A stretch of 5,509 nt of DNA from Methylobacter sp. (GCA_028714995.1 JAQTLI010000228.1:1-5509), one strand, 5' to 3'; shown: positions 1 through 4,708, numbered from the stretch's first letter. The notes: generated by a model not told the origin, from the sequence alone. Made by a program: numbers and translations.

Positions 1-350
1 AAGGCTTCATCACGCTGGATAATTTGTTAAGCGCGATGGTCGGTGAAATACGCGATGAGTTCCGTCAAAACAACAATGACTGGACAAGGCTCGATGACCA
101 CACACTGATCGGCAAGGGCAGTCTACCGATATTCTCGCTGGAACGAATTCTGGGCATCGACATCGAAAACGAGGAACTCGACCTGGAAGATGAAGTCTCA
201 ATTGGCGGCCTCATCATGGCCAAACTCCGTGATATTCCGGTAGAAAACCAGAAAATTAAATTTAACCAATTCGATGTCGTGGTCAAAAAAATGAGCGGGC
301 CGCGCATCGTTTTTGTCCAAATCTACCCTACAGAAATAACCGATCTGTAG
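1..350 (+). CDS. C-terminal part of a CorC/HlyC-family (CBS + CorC_HlyC domain) transporter, cut by the left window edge
   Basis: The open frame begins at base 3 and reads without a start from the window edge to the TAG at 348-350, so the gene begins outside the window; 115 residues are visible. The first residues (GFITLDNLLSAMVGEIRDEF) match the end of the second CBS domain in CorC/YtfL/TlyC-type proteins. The remaining ~85 residues form the CorC_HlyC transporter-associated domain: it begins near WTRLDDHTLIGKGSLPIFSL, contains the acidic loop ENEELDLEDE, then the GGLIMAKL turn and the closing strands around KKMSGPRIVFVQIYP. Proteins of this family are implicated in Mg2+/Co2+ efflux or resistance; with a DUF21/CNNM membrane part they sit in the inner membrane, without it they are cytoplasmic partners of CorA. 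The N-terminus is missing here, so I cannot say which type this is. No clear terminator follows. Confidence 0.88.
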   Translation, partial: GFITLDNLLSAMVGEIRDEFRQNNNDWTRLDDHTLIGKGSLPIFSLERILGIDIENEELDLEDEVSIGGLIMAKLRDIPVENQKIKFNQFDVVVKKMSGPRIVFVQIYPTEITDL

Positions 351-440
351 AACCTGACCCATAAGGCTTTCATTACGATATCGCCTACTCAACCACCACA
401 TCCGCCAATTTTCATTGTAACTGCTTGACTTCGGTGGTGT

Positions 441-693
441 GGGCTTTTTGTGATCGTAGATCGCTATTAGTTCATCGACTTTAGCGATGATGCGGTATTG
501 TGCTGGGAAGAGAGGAATTTGAACCCAATTTCCTCTTATTATTCCCATTGACAAGCTTGGCTTAACCGTGGATTTCATTGACTTAAATATTTCTTTTCGC
601 CCTTCTGGGCTAATCATAAATATCGTCAAATATTTATGATTCAAATCTGCGAAAAGCTCTACTTTTTCGACTTTTAACAAGTCAAGAAAGGCT
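441..693 (-). pseudogene. Relic of the C-terminal part of a type I restriction-modification specificity subunit (HsdS)
   Basis: Read on the minus strand from about 680, the frame gives VEKVELFADLNHKYL, then ISPEGRKEIFKSMKSTVKP, then SLSMGIIRGNWVQIPL, then QYRIIAKVDELIAIYD. This matches the end of a target-recognition domain and the start of the conserved helix of many HsdS proteins, whose usual form is SPEGR..IF.. / KSTVKPSLSMGTIR / IPLPPLAEQ.RIVAKVDELM.LCD. The PPLAEQ element is damaged here (IPLFPAQYRI, about two residues short). An in-frame stop lies at 693-695 upstream, and similarity ends just after the IYDHKK segment near 441. An intact HsdS has about 400 residues and two recognition domains; only about 75 recognisable residues remain. 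No hsdR or hsdM is visible. The frame stays open down to 198, but that part overlaps the real CorC-type gene and has no similarity. This is read as a non-functional fragment. Confidence 0.72.
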
Positions 694-708
694 TATCATC
701 TATAGAAT

Positions 709-729
709 GCTGATAATTTGATTATCTGC
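709..729. promoter_or_regulatory. Operator-like inverted repeat upstream of the DUF2956-type gene
   Basis: GATAAT at 712-717 and ATTATC at 721-726 form a perfect inverted repeat around TTG, and GC/GC pairs flank it at the outer edge. It lies about 20 bases upstream of the TATAAT at 748-753 and overlaps the expected -35 position, a place where a regulator could act. The regulator is unknown and the site is short, so this is a suggestion. Confidence 0.35.
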
Positions 730-753
730 ATCCAGGACTGCGCACAGTATAAT
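725..753 (+). promoter_or_regulatory. Probable promoter of the DUF2956-type gene
   Basis: A perfect -10 hexamer TATAAT lies at 748-753. The hexamer 17 bases upstream (TCTGCA, 725-730) matches the -35 consensus at only three positions. Transcription would begin near 760 and leave a leader of about 24 bases before the ATG at 784. The weak -35 together with the overlapping inverted repeat suggests regulation or activator dependence, but this is inference. Confidence 0.5.
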
Positions 754-783
754 TAGAGAAACATTCATTATCAAAATACAATC

Positions 784-1125
784 ATGACTAAAAATAGTTA
801 TCAAAAACCATCACAGCAAACTCAAGAAGAAGCGTTGAAAATAGCCAGAGGAACTCAACGTCCTGCTCAAACCAAAGAACAAACCAGGCTGATTGCTCAA
901 GGCATTCAAAAAGGAATTGATCTATACAAAAAACAGCAAAAAGAAAAAGCCAGAGACTTGAACAGAAAACTCAAGAAAATATCAAGTCAAAAGAAGCAAT
1001 CGATTGAGCTGGATGATCATGAAATACAGGAAAGAATAGTTTATCGACAGCACTGGCTTCCTTGGTTGCTACTGTTTCTGACATGGCTGGGCGTGGGCAT
1101 TTACTTTCTCGTTAGAATTCAATGA
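784..1125 (+). CDS. DUF2956-family small membrane-anchored protein (113 residues), function unknown
   Basis: The protein opens with a polar segment (residues 1-30) containing SQQTQEEALKIARGTQRPAQ, followed by TKEQTRLIAQGIQKGIDLYKKQQKEKAR, a pattern I recognise as typical of DUF2956, a family found mainly in Gammaproteobacteria. Residues 44-72 are very rich in Lys, Arg and Gln and are likely a positively charged helix. A single hydrophobic segment at residues 91-110 (WLPWLLLFLTWLGVGIYFLV) ends the protein, leaving three residues after it. This predicts a tail-anchored inner-membrane protein with its basic part in the cytoplasm, possibly touching nucleic acid or acidic lipid; that role is inference only. 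The length is normal for the family. The ATG has no good Shine-Dalgarno sequence, but it is the first start after the TATAAT and the N-terminus fits the family. No close operon partner is present. Confidence 0.85.
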   Translation: MTKNSYQKPSQQTQEEALKIARGTQRPAQTKEQTRLIAQGIQKGIDLYKKQQKEKARDLNRKLKKISSQKKQSIELDDHEIQERIVYRQHWLPWLLLFLTWLGVGIYFLVRIQ

Positions 1126-1612
1126 GTATAAGTTATTACGATTTGCAAAAGACTTACCCGCTTTCGCTGATGAAAACTGACGGGATAATTAACAATATTT
1201 TATACAGTGTGGGAATCAGAGTAAAAATGAAAAAACCCAGAGACCAGCGGTGTAAACATACTGAACCCGGATTAAAATATCGAGCATAAAGTGATTTATC
1301 ATTAAGAGTTGATCGTATATAGCTGCTAACTGGAGTAACCCTTATCTTAGGAGGTCAGCCTTAAGTTTGTGCTACCTCGGCGGGTTTCAGTCGGTCACGA
1401 TAGTTCCAAACCGATCCATAATAGACGGTCGAGATTTTGTTGCAGGATGGACTGCAGGAAACACTTGAGGTTAATATCTCAATTTTGGTTTTGCTTGTCC
1501 AACTCCAGGTCTACAGCGAGGGCAAACTCCCGGACTTGCAGGCAGAAAGCCTCAATTTCGGCTCCATCAACTGTAATGGTTCCCAAGGTACCACTCCAAT
1601 CTCATATCTCCA
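1126..1612. other. Long stretch with no convincing gene; possible decayed coding remnant at about 1345-1610 on the minus strand
   Basis: Open frames exist on both strands here but none has a start, ribosome binding site and composition that together look real. The plus-strand frame at 1369-1638 is rich in Ser, Arg and Cys and reads like the antisense of a coding region. On the minus strand one frame from about 1613 downward gives MEI, a TGA, then WSGTLGTITVDGAEIEAFCL and QVREFALAVDLELDKQNQN, another TGA, then a further 33 codons before a third TGA. A different minus frame ends in SVWNYRDRLKPAEVAQT and a stop. This looks more protein-like than the plus strand and could be a degraded gene or insertion-element fragment, but I do not recognise the family. 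From 1126 to 1340 I see nothing definable. Confidence 0.3.
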
Positions 1613-1641
1613 TTGATTTTAGATTAAAATTTAGTTAAATA
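1613..1641 (+). promoter_or_regulatory. Promoter-like sequence upstream of the candidate small RNA
   Basis: TTGATT at 1613-1618 and TAAATA at 1636-1641 are separated by 17 bases, the ideal spacing for a sigma-70 promoter. Each hexamer agrees with consensus at four of six positions. The surroundings are very AT-rich, which raises the chance of an accidental match. If used, transcription would begin near 1648. Confidence 0.35.
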
Positions 1642-1647
1642 TCGCTA

Positions 1648-1832
1648 TTTTTCGGTAACTTACGCATAAATACTTATTAACATATGCCTAATCAGGTAAT
1701 ACTCTTCGGTTCACACATGATAAAGCTAACCCTAGGGTAACCTAGGTACAGAAAGTTACGAATCCAGATTCAGGAAAGCCGAACTGCCAAGTGTGACCAG
1801 CAAAAGGGCATGTAAGGTAGTTCGGCTTTTTT
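1648..1832 (+). ncRNA. Candidate orphan structured small RNA, about 185 bases, ending in an intrinsic terminator
   Basis: There is no coding frame here, yet the segment lies between a promoter-like sequence and a strong plus-strand terminator that serves no gene: the nearest plus-strand gene upstream ends at 1125. Several helices can be drawn by eye. GTAACTT near 1654-1660 can pair with AAGTTAC near 1753-1759 and enclose the central part. Within it, GCATA can pair with TATGC, and CCTAGG-GTAA-CCTAGG (about 1731-1746) forms a six-pair stem capped by a GTAA tetraloop of the GNRA type. The terminator stem 1775-1829 follows. I do not recognise it as 6S, tmRNA, a glycine, cobalamin or cyclic-di-GMP riboswitch, or a Csr sponge. 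A leader or riboswitch for the lipoprotein gene at 2136 is a less likely alternative, since the terminator is 300 bases upstream of that start. Confidence 0.35.
1775..1832 (+). terminator. Strong intrinsic (rho-independent) terminator
   Basis: AAAGCCGAACTGCC at 1775-1788 pairs with GGTAGTTCGGCTTT at 1816-1829, giving a 14-pair stem with one G-U pair, around a 27-base loop. Six T residues (1827-1832) close the right arm and follow it. The T-tract on the right shows plus-strand polarity; because of the leading AAA, minus-strand use would have only three T residues. A second small hairpin, CACAAAA/TTTTGTG at 1839-1857, comes directly afterwards. No gene just upstream needs this terminator, which is the main reason to suspect a small RNA. 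Confidence 0.7.
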
Positions 1833-1916
1833 ATTTAGCACAAAAACAGGTTTTGTGTCTTCTTGTATTAAAAAGCGTGCAGAATTTGCCAGTTTTGTGA
1901 GAAAAAGCATCAAAGT

Positions 1917-1945
1917 TTGCCAGTTGTTAAACACTATCTTATTTT
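1917..1945 (+). promoter_or_regulatory. Possible promoter for the lipoprotein gene
   Basis: TTGCCA at 1917-1922 (five of six to the -35 consensus) is 17 bases from TATTTT at 1940-1945 (four of six to the -10 consensus). Transcription would begin near 1952 and give a leader of about 184 bases to the ATG at 2136, or about 80 bases to an in-frame ATG at 2034. The sequence TTTGCCAGTT also occurs once more just upstream, near 1884. Confidence 0.4.
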
Positions 1946-2135
1946 TTAATGCAAATGCTGTTTTTCTAGACTGGAAAAACCGACGCCGATAGTGGTAAAT
2001 TTTGGAAGCTTTTTACAGAGCACGAGAAGAAAAATGAACATAAGAGCTTATCTATGGGGTAGGAATGATCGTTATGTGCAAGTCTCAGAGTTTTCGTCCG
2101 ACACTCGATCCAGAGATCCCAGAGAGACCGCTATT

Positions 2136-2570
2136 ATGACGAAATTGTTGAAGACGCTGCCGATCCTGTGGTCCCTTACCGGTTGCGCCGCAGTACCGGC
2201 GCTTCCTTTATTATCTGGACTGATCCCGGCCCCAGGAGGAACGCAGGTATTAACTATTACCGCAGTCAATTTATACAAACAGAATTTCAAAATTGTAAAA
2301 GCCAATGCAATTGGCAGTAGTGTGGGTTTTAGTTTCCTAGGTCTAATTAACCTGAAATCCCCTCGCTATGATGAGGCGATTACCAAACTTTACCAGTCTG
2401 CGGGTGTTTCCGAGGGAAAAGCTCAGGCTCTCGTCAACGTTGTGCATGAAAATAGTTCTACCTATTTCATTTTATTCGGCCTGCCTAAGATTACTGTGCG
2501 CGCGGATGTTATCGAATTTACCGACAGTGCGGCACCGGTAAAGACACAAGATGTCGAGATCATTCGCTAA
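2136..2570 (+). CDS. Small lipoprotein of unknown function (144 residues)
   Basis: The N-terminus MTKLLKTLPILWSLTGC is a lipoprotein signal peptide: two lysines, a hydrophobic core, and the lipobox LTGC with the lipidated cysteine at residue 17. Ala follows the cysteine, so sorting to the outer membrane is expected. The mature part (about 128 residues) holds ALPLLSGLIPAPGG, then VLTITAVNLYKQNFKIVKAN and a Gly/Ser-rich hydrophobic turn (SSVGFSFLGLINL). An Ala-rich helix (YDEAITKLYQSAGVSEGKAQ) follows, then STYFILFGLPKITVRADVIEF, probably beta strands. It recalls uncharacterised bacterial lipoproteins of similar length, possibly DUF6567, but I cannot confirm that name. The frame is open back to a GTG at 1992, with another ATG at 2034; those starts would bury the signal peptide, so 2136 is chosen. 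AGAGAG at 2121-2126 is a weak ribosome binding site. The gene is convergent with the 69-residue gene. Confidence 0.78.
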   Translation: MTKLLKTLPILWSLTGCAAVPALPLLSGLIPAPGGTQVLTITAVNLYKQNFKIVKANAIGSSVGFSFLGLINLKSPRYDEAITKLYQSAGVSEGKAQALVNVVHENSSTYFILFGLPKITVRADVIEFTDSAAPVKTQDVEIIR

Positions 2571-2653
2571 GAAATGTAAAAACAGCGTCTAATATTTATC
2601 AGTTTTAGCGTCCATTTTGCCAGTCTACTCACGGAAATAAACATGAAAAAACA

Positions 2654-2673
2654 ATGTAACGATGATTTTACAT
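2654..2673 (-). terminator. Weak intrinsic terminator of the 69-residue gene
   Basis: On the minus strand ATGTAA (2673-2668) and TTACAT (2659-2654) form a six-pair AT-rich stem around eight bases. They are followed by TGTTTTTT (2653-2646). It sits about 70 bases after the stop of the 69-residue gene and in the gap between two convergent genes. The stem is weak, so efficiency is uncertain. Confidence 0.35.
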
Positions 2674-2743
2674 GGTAAATTTTGGCGCTGCTTTCTCCGA
2701 TTCTCTGGTCATTTTTCCACGCTGCTTTACAATTACAGAGGAT

Positions 2744-2953
2744 TTATTCTTGGGCAATAAGAGAAAAATCACCGATAACCTCATTGAGATTCCAGCACTC
2801 TTGCAGATTTCCATCAATTTCAATCTGAAATATATCGCCGTTTTCTGTCCAGTTAGACCCGTGAACAACGATCCTTGTCGTTTCGCCTGATACCCGCGTG
2901 ATGATATATGGCTTTTCAAGCTCAAACGTAATCGTGGCATTAATCTGCGGCAT
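2744..2953 (-). CDS. Orphan small protein of 69 residues, function unknown
   Basis: I do not recognise the family. The ATG at 2953-2951 is preceded by AGGAG (2965-2961) with a seven-base gap, the best ribosome binding site in the window, so this start is chosen over a start at 2983 that would add ten residues. The protein begins MPQINATITFELEKPYIITR and continues with VSGETTRIVVHGSNW, GDIFQIEIDGNLQECWNL and NEVIGDFSLIAQE. Alternating polar and hydrophobic residues suggest an all-beta fold, and acidic residues outnumber basic ones. There is one Cys, no signal peptide and no membrane segment, so it should be cytoplasmic. It stands alone on its strand and faces the lipoprotein gene. A plus-strand frame across 2672-2890 is its antisense shadow. 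Confidence 0.68.
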   Translation of the reverse strand: MPQINATITFELEKPYIITRVSGETTRIVVHGSNWTENGDIFQIEIDGNLQECWNLNEVIGDFSLIAQE

Positions 2954-2960
2954 GGTTATT

Positions 2961-2965
2961 CTCCT
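2961..2965 (-). promoter_or_regulatory. Ribosome binding site that decides the start of the 69-residue gene
   Basis: AGGAG on the minus strand lies seven bases before the ATG at 2953. This is optimal spacing and fixes the start against the upstream in-frame alternative. Confidence 0.75.
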
Positions 2966-2975
2966 GAAGTATTTG

Positions 2976-2991
2976 AAAAACAATTGTTTTT
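2976..2991. promoter_or_regulatory. Perfect 16-base palindrome in the leader of the 69-residue gene
   Basis: AAAAACAATTGTTTTT is fully self-complementary. It sits 23-38 bases before the start codon of the 69-residue gene and just upstream of its ribosome binding site, a fitting place for an operator or a hairpin controlling that gene. A TATAAT read on the minus strand (3026-3021), without a good -35, could be the promoter. AT-rich palindromes of this size can also arise by chance. Confidence 0.35.
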
Positions 2992-3372
2992 TCGTAGTCT
3001 AAAAAGGACGATTAATGTAAATTATAACGCAGTGTATGGCGTTCCACCCGCTTCCAACCCCCAGCTACTGGACAAAATGAATCATTATGTCTAATGTTAA
3101 CTCCCCCTCTGCATTGGCGAGGCTTCCAGCACTTCCCAGCTATCAAGTATTAGACAAAACGATATGACGGCCTGCTATGCCCATACATTATCAGTTCAAA
3201 AACCGCTGATCTTCCTCTCCCCCCATAAATCAACAGTACATATTTCGAAGTAAATACACAATGTGTAAGAATATCTATAGGCACTAACTCAAAAAATCAG
3301 CAGAATAAAAAACCATTTAAAAAAATTGTATGGCAGAAGGCATTGCTTGTTCAAAGCCATCAGTTAATTCAC
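2992..3372. other. Gene-free stretch with small repeats
   Basis: I find no coding region here in any frame. The visible structure is a near-perfect inverted repeat GACAAAATGA/TCATTATGTC (3071-3091) and a repeated pair of blocks: CCCAGCTA followed by GACAAAATGA at 3060-3080, and CCCAGCTA followed by GACAAAACGA at 3135-3162. GTCTAAT (3089-3095) is the inverse of ATTAGAC (3149-3155). From about 3165 to 3372 I see only AT-rich sequence with a small ACACAATGTGT inverted repeat. Confidence 0.4.
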
Positions 3373-3690
3373 TCATGGTCTAAGCGCTGAATCTCCAATA
3401 AGATGTGCGATTGCGTGCTTACGAAAGAAAAACGCCACATTTACCAGCGCGCAATCATCACCGGTACCTCGATCAACGGCCCGATCACTGCAGCATATGC
3501 TGCACCATTGTTGATACCAAACACAGCTACCGCCAAGGCAACTGCCAAATCGAAGTTGTTGCTGGCGGCGGTGAACGCCAGCGTGGTTGTCTTGTCATAA
3601 TCCTCGCCGATGGCTTTATCCATCAGAAAGCTGACTAAAAACATCACTGCAAAGTAAATCAACAGCGGTAATCATGGAAACTGGACTATC
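3373..3690 (-). pseudogene. acr3: Decayed C-terminal part of an Acr3-type arsenite efflux permease, two frameshifts
   Basis: Acr3 proteins export arsenite across the inner membrane through ten membrane helices and usually have about 340-400 residues. The minus strand here gives LPLLIYFAVMFLVSFLMDKA, then DYDKTTTLAFTAASNNFDLA, then VALAVAVFGINNGAAYAAVI and GPLIEVPVMIA, which matches the last two membrane helices and the highly conserved TAASNNF element. The frame then breaks: after EVPVMIA the local frame ends in RW and a stop, but shifting frame continues as LVNVAFFFRKHAIAHLIGD to a TGA at 3375-3373, the normal family ending. The break coincides with GCGCGC at 3447-3452, as if GC had been duplicated. 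Upstream the frame breaks near 3662-3668; SPVSMIT in another frame continues the protein to about 3690. The rest of the gene and any arsR or arsC partner are absent. It is non-functional. Confidence 0.85.
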
Positions 3691-3850
3691 GTAGAAGTTC
3701 TTGATTAAAGCTGATCAAACCAGTATATGAGTCGTCGCTTTGAGATGAAATGACTGGTTAGAGGATGGCAGGGATAATACAGTGGGCAATCCCATCAACC
3801 ACTAAACCCTGCGAGCTTTTTACCAGGAACCGAAACACATCTGCCGCACT
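3691..3850. other. Short gene-free stretch between the acr3 relic and the hairpin cluster
   Basis: No frame here reads like a real protein. It is the place where the upstream part of acr3 would be expected on the minus strand, but I see no clear similarity, so the missing part was probably deleted rather than only mutated. Confidence 0.4.
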
Positions 3851-3930
3851 ACCACCGGCTATAAGCCGGCGGTCTAAAGCTTATGACGGAAAGTCATCAA
3901 ACTGGATTTCCGCATTCGCGGGAATGACGA
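3851..3930. repeat. REP-like extragenic hairpin cluster
   Basis: Three small hairpins lie side by side. CCGGCT-ATA-AGCCGG (3855-3869) is a perfect six-pair stem followed by GGTCTAAAG, like the subterminal hairpins of IS200/IS605-type elements and their non-coding derivatives. ATGAC-GGAAA-GTCAT (3883-3897) is a perfect five-pair stem. ATTTCCGC-ATTC-GCGGGAAT (3906-3925) is an eight-pair stem with one G-U pair; with the flanking CTGG and GACGA it closely resembles the CTGGATTCCCGC...GCGGGAATGACG repeats scattered through many proteobacterial genomes. GTCAT at 3893-3897 can alternatively pair with ATGAC at 3924-3928. No transposase is present. Such repeats often sit beside gene ends, and this one is downstream of the minus-strand gene ending at 3971. 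Confidence 0.65.
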
Positions 3931-3970
3931 CTTGTACAGTATTTCCTTAAAGAGTGGTTTTTACAGCTGG

Positions 3971-4681
3971 CTAATGGTGGTGACCTTCTGCTGCCATTAC
4001 TTTCTTGACGAATGGATCGTTTTCCATATCACCGAAATCGACGGCATCTATATGTCGGTAATTAGCAATTTCTTCAGTATCAACCGGCTTCCAAGGTGCA
4101 TTTGACAACGTTGAAATTTCAACGAGACGCAGCTCGACACTACCTGATTGGTCTTTTCTGATGATACTAGCCGGCAATTCTTCGTTAACTAGCCATAGTA
4201 CCTCAATGGTTTGACCGTTCTTTTTTCCTTTGCGCAATTCAGCACTACGGCCCAATATTTTCGTTTTCTTAATCAATTTAAGATCATCAAGTTCTTGTTG
4301 GCTGAGCATGCTGGAGAGTTTGAACCAGTCAAAACTCATGTTATTGGTGGTCATATCGGCAGGCATGTATTCGACTGCGGTTTTATCGGCATGGTAAAGC
4401 TTACGGTATTGAATGCCGCCATCGGTTACCCGCTCCCAGATTTCGCCATGATCACCGTCAGCATCCCTGGTTTGGATCATGTTAGATTTGCGCCAGAAGA
4501 ACCAGGCATTATTGTTTGAGGATGTCTTGGTTTTGCCTTGTGGCGTCACTTTTGTTTCATACCGGCAAGCAATTTCAGTCAGGTGTTGATTGCTAATGCT
4601 TACGCTATCGGCAAGGCCTGATATAGAAAAACAGCAAATGCCAACACAGAATACAACTTTTAAGTAATCAGAGATTTTCAT
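3971..4681 (-). CDS. Secreted protein of unknown function (236 residues), downstream of the alkaline phosphatase gene
   Basis: The N-terminus MKISDYLKVVFCVGICCFS is a Sec signal peptide, with likely cleavage after SGLA (about residue 25), so the protein should be periplasmic or secreted. The mature part has one Cys (in EIACRYE) and many charged residues. It contains NNAWFFWRKSNMIQTRDADG, GEIWERVTDGGIQYRKLYHA, a helical stretch MLSQQELDDLKLIKKTK, LRKGKKNGQTIEVLWLVNE and the ending FVKKVMAAEGHHH. The run of strands with Trp-rich turns loosely recalls LolA/RseB-type folds, but I do not recognise the family. An in-frame ATG at 4735 would add 18 residues before the signal peptide and is rejected; the chosen ATG at 4681 lacks a good ribosome binding site. 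It lies 96 bases after the phosphatase stop on the same strand, separated by two hairpins. Confidence 0.75.
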   Translation of the reverse strand: MKISDYLKVVFCVGICCFSISGLADSVSISNQHLTEIACRYETKVTPQGKTKTSSNNNAWFFWRKSNMIQTRDADGDHGEIWERVTDGGIQYRKLYHADKTAVEYMPADMTTNNMSFDWFKLSSMLSQQELDDLKLIKKTKILGRSAELRKGKKNGQTIEVLWLVNEELPASIIRKDQSGSVELRLVEISTLSNAPWKPVDTEEIANYRHIDAVDFGDMENDPFVKKVMAAEGHHH

Positions 4682-4708
4682 AAATGCATTTAGATTTGGA
4701 TAAACAAG

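Noticed and set aside
198..440. Downstream part of the minus-strand open frame that contains the HsdS relic
   Set aside because: It overlaps the CorC-type gene in antisense from 198 to 350 and shows no HsdS similarity after about 441; the openness is a shadow of the real gene.
385..450. ACCACC/GGTGGT with TTTTT as terminator of the CorC-type gene
   Set aside because: Only about six pairs over a long loop; the T residues belong to the coding-derived HsdS relic.
1160..1195. Possible terminator of the DUF2956-type gene (CCCG...CGGG)
   Set aside because: Only four base pairs can form and no T-tract follows.
1126..1340. Minus-strand open stretch of about 60 codons
   Set aside because: It has no usable start codon and no recognisable similarity.
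1369..1638. Plus-strand open frame of 89 codons
   Set aside because: It starts at GTG without a ribosome binding site and has a Ser/Arg/Cys-rich composition; the opposite strand looks more like the original coding strand.
1751..1770. GTTACGAATCC resembling the T-arm of a tRNA
   Set aside because: No acceptor, D or anticodon stems can be built around it.
1992..2135. N-terminal extension of the lipoprotein from GTG at 1992 or ATG at 2034
   Set aside because: The extension would place the lipoprotein signal peptide in the interior of the protein; the lipobox fits a start at 2136.
2668..2940. Second minus-strand frame of 90 codons overlapping the 69-residue gene, and a plus-strand frame at 2672-2890
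   Set aside because: Both overlap the frame with the strong ribosome binding site and have unlikely composition; they are shadows.
3403..3638. Plus-strand frames over the acr3 relic
   Set aside because: They are antisense to a region with clear Acr3 similarity on the minus strand.
4211..4519. Plus-strand frame of 102 codons over the secreted-protein gene
   Set aside because: Antisense shadow of the gene at 3971-4681, which has a proper signal peptide and full-length frame.
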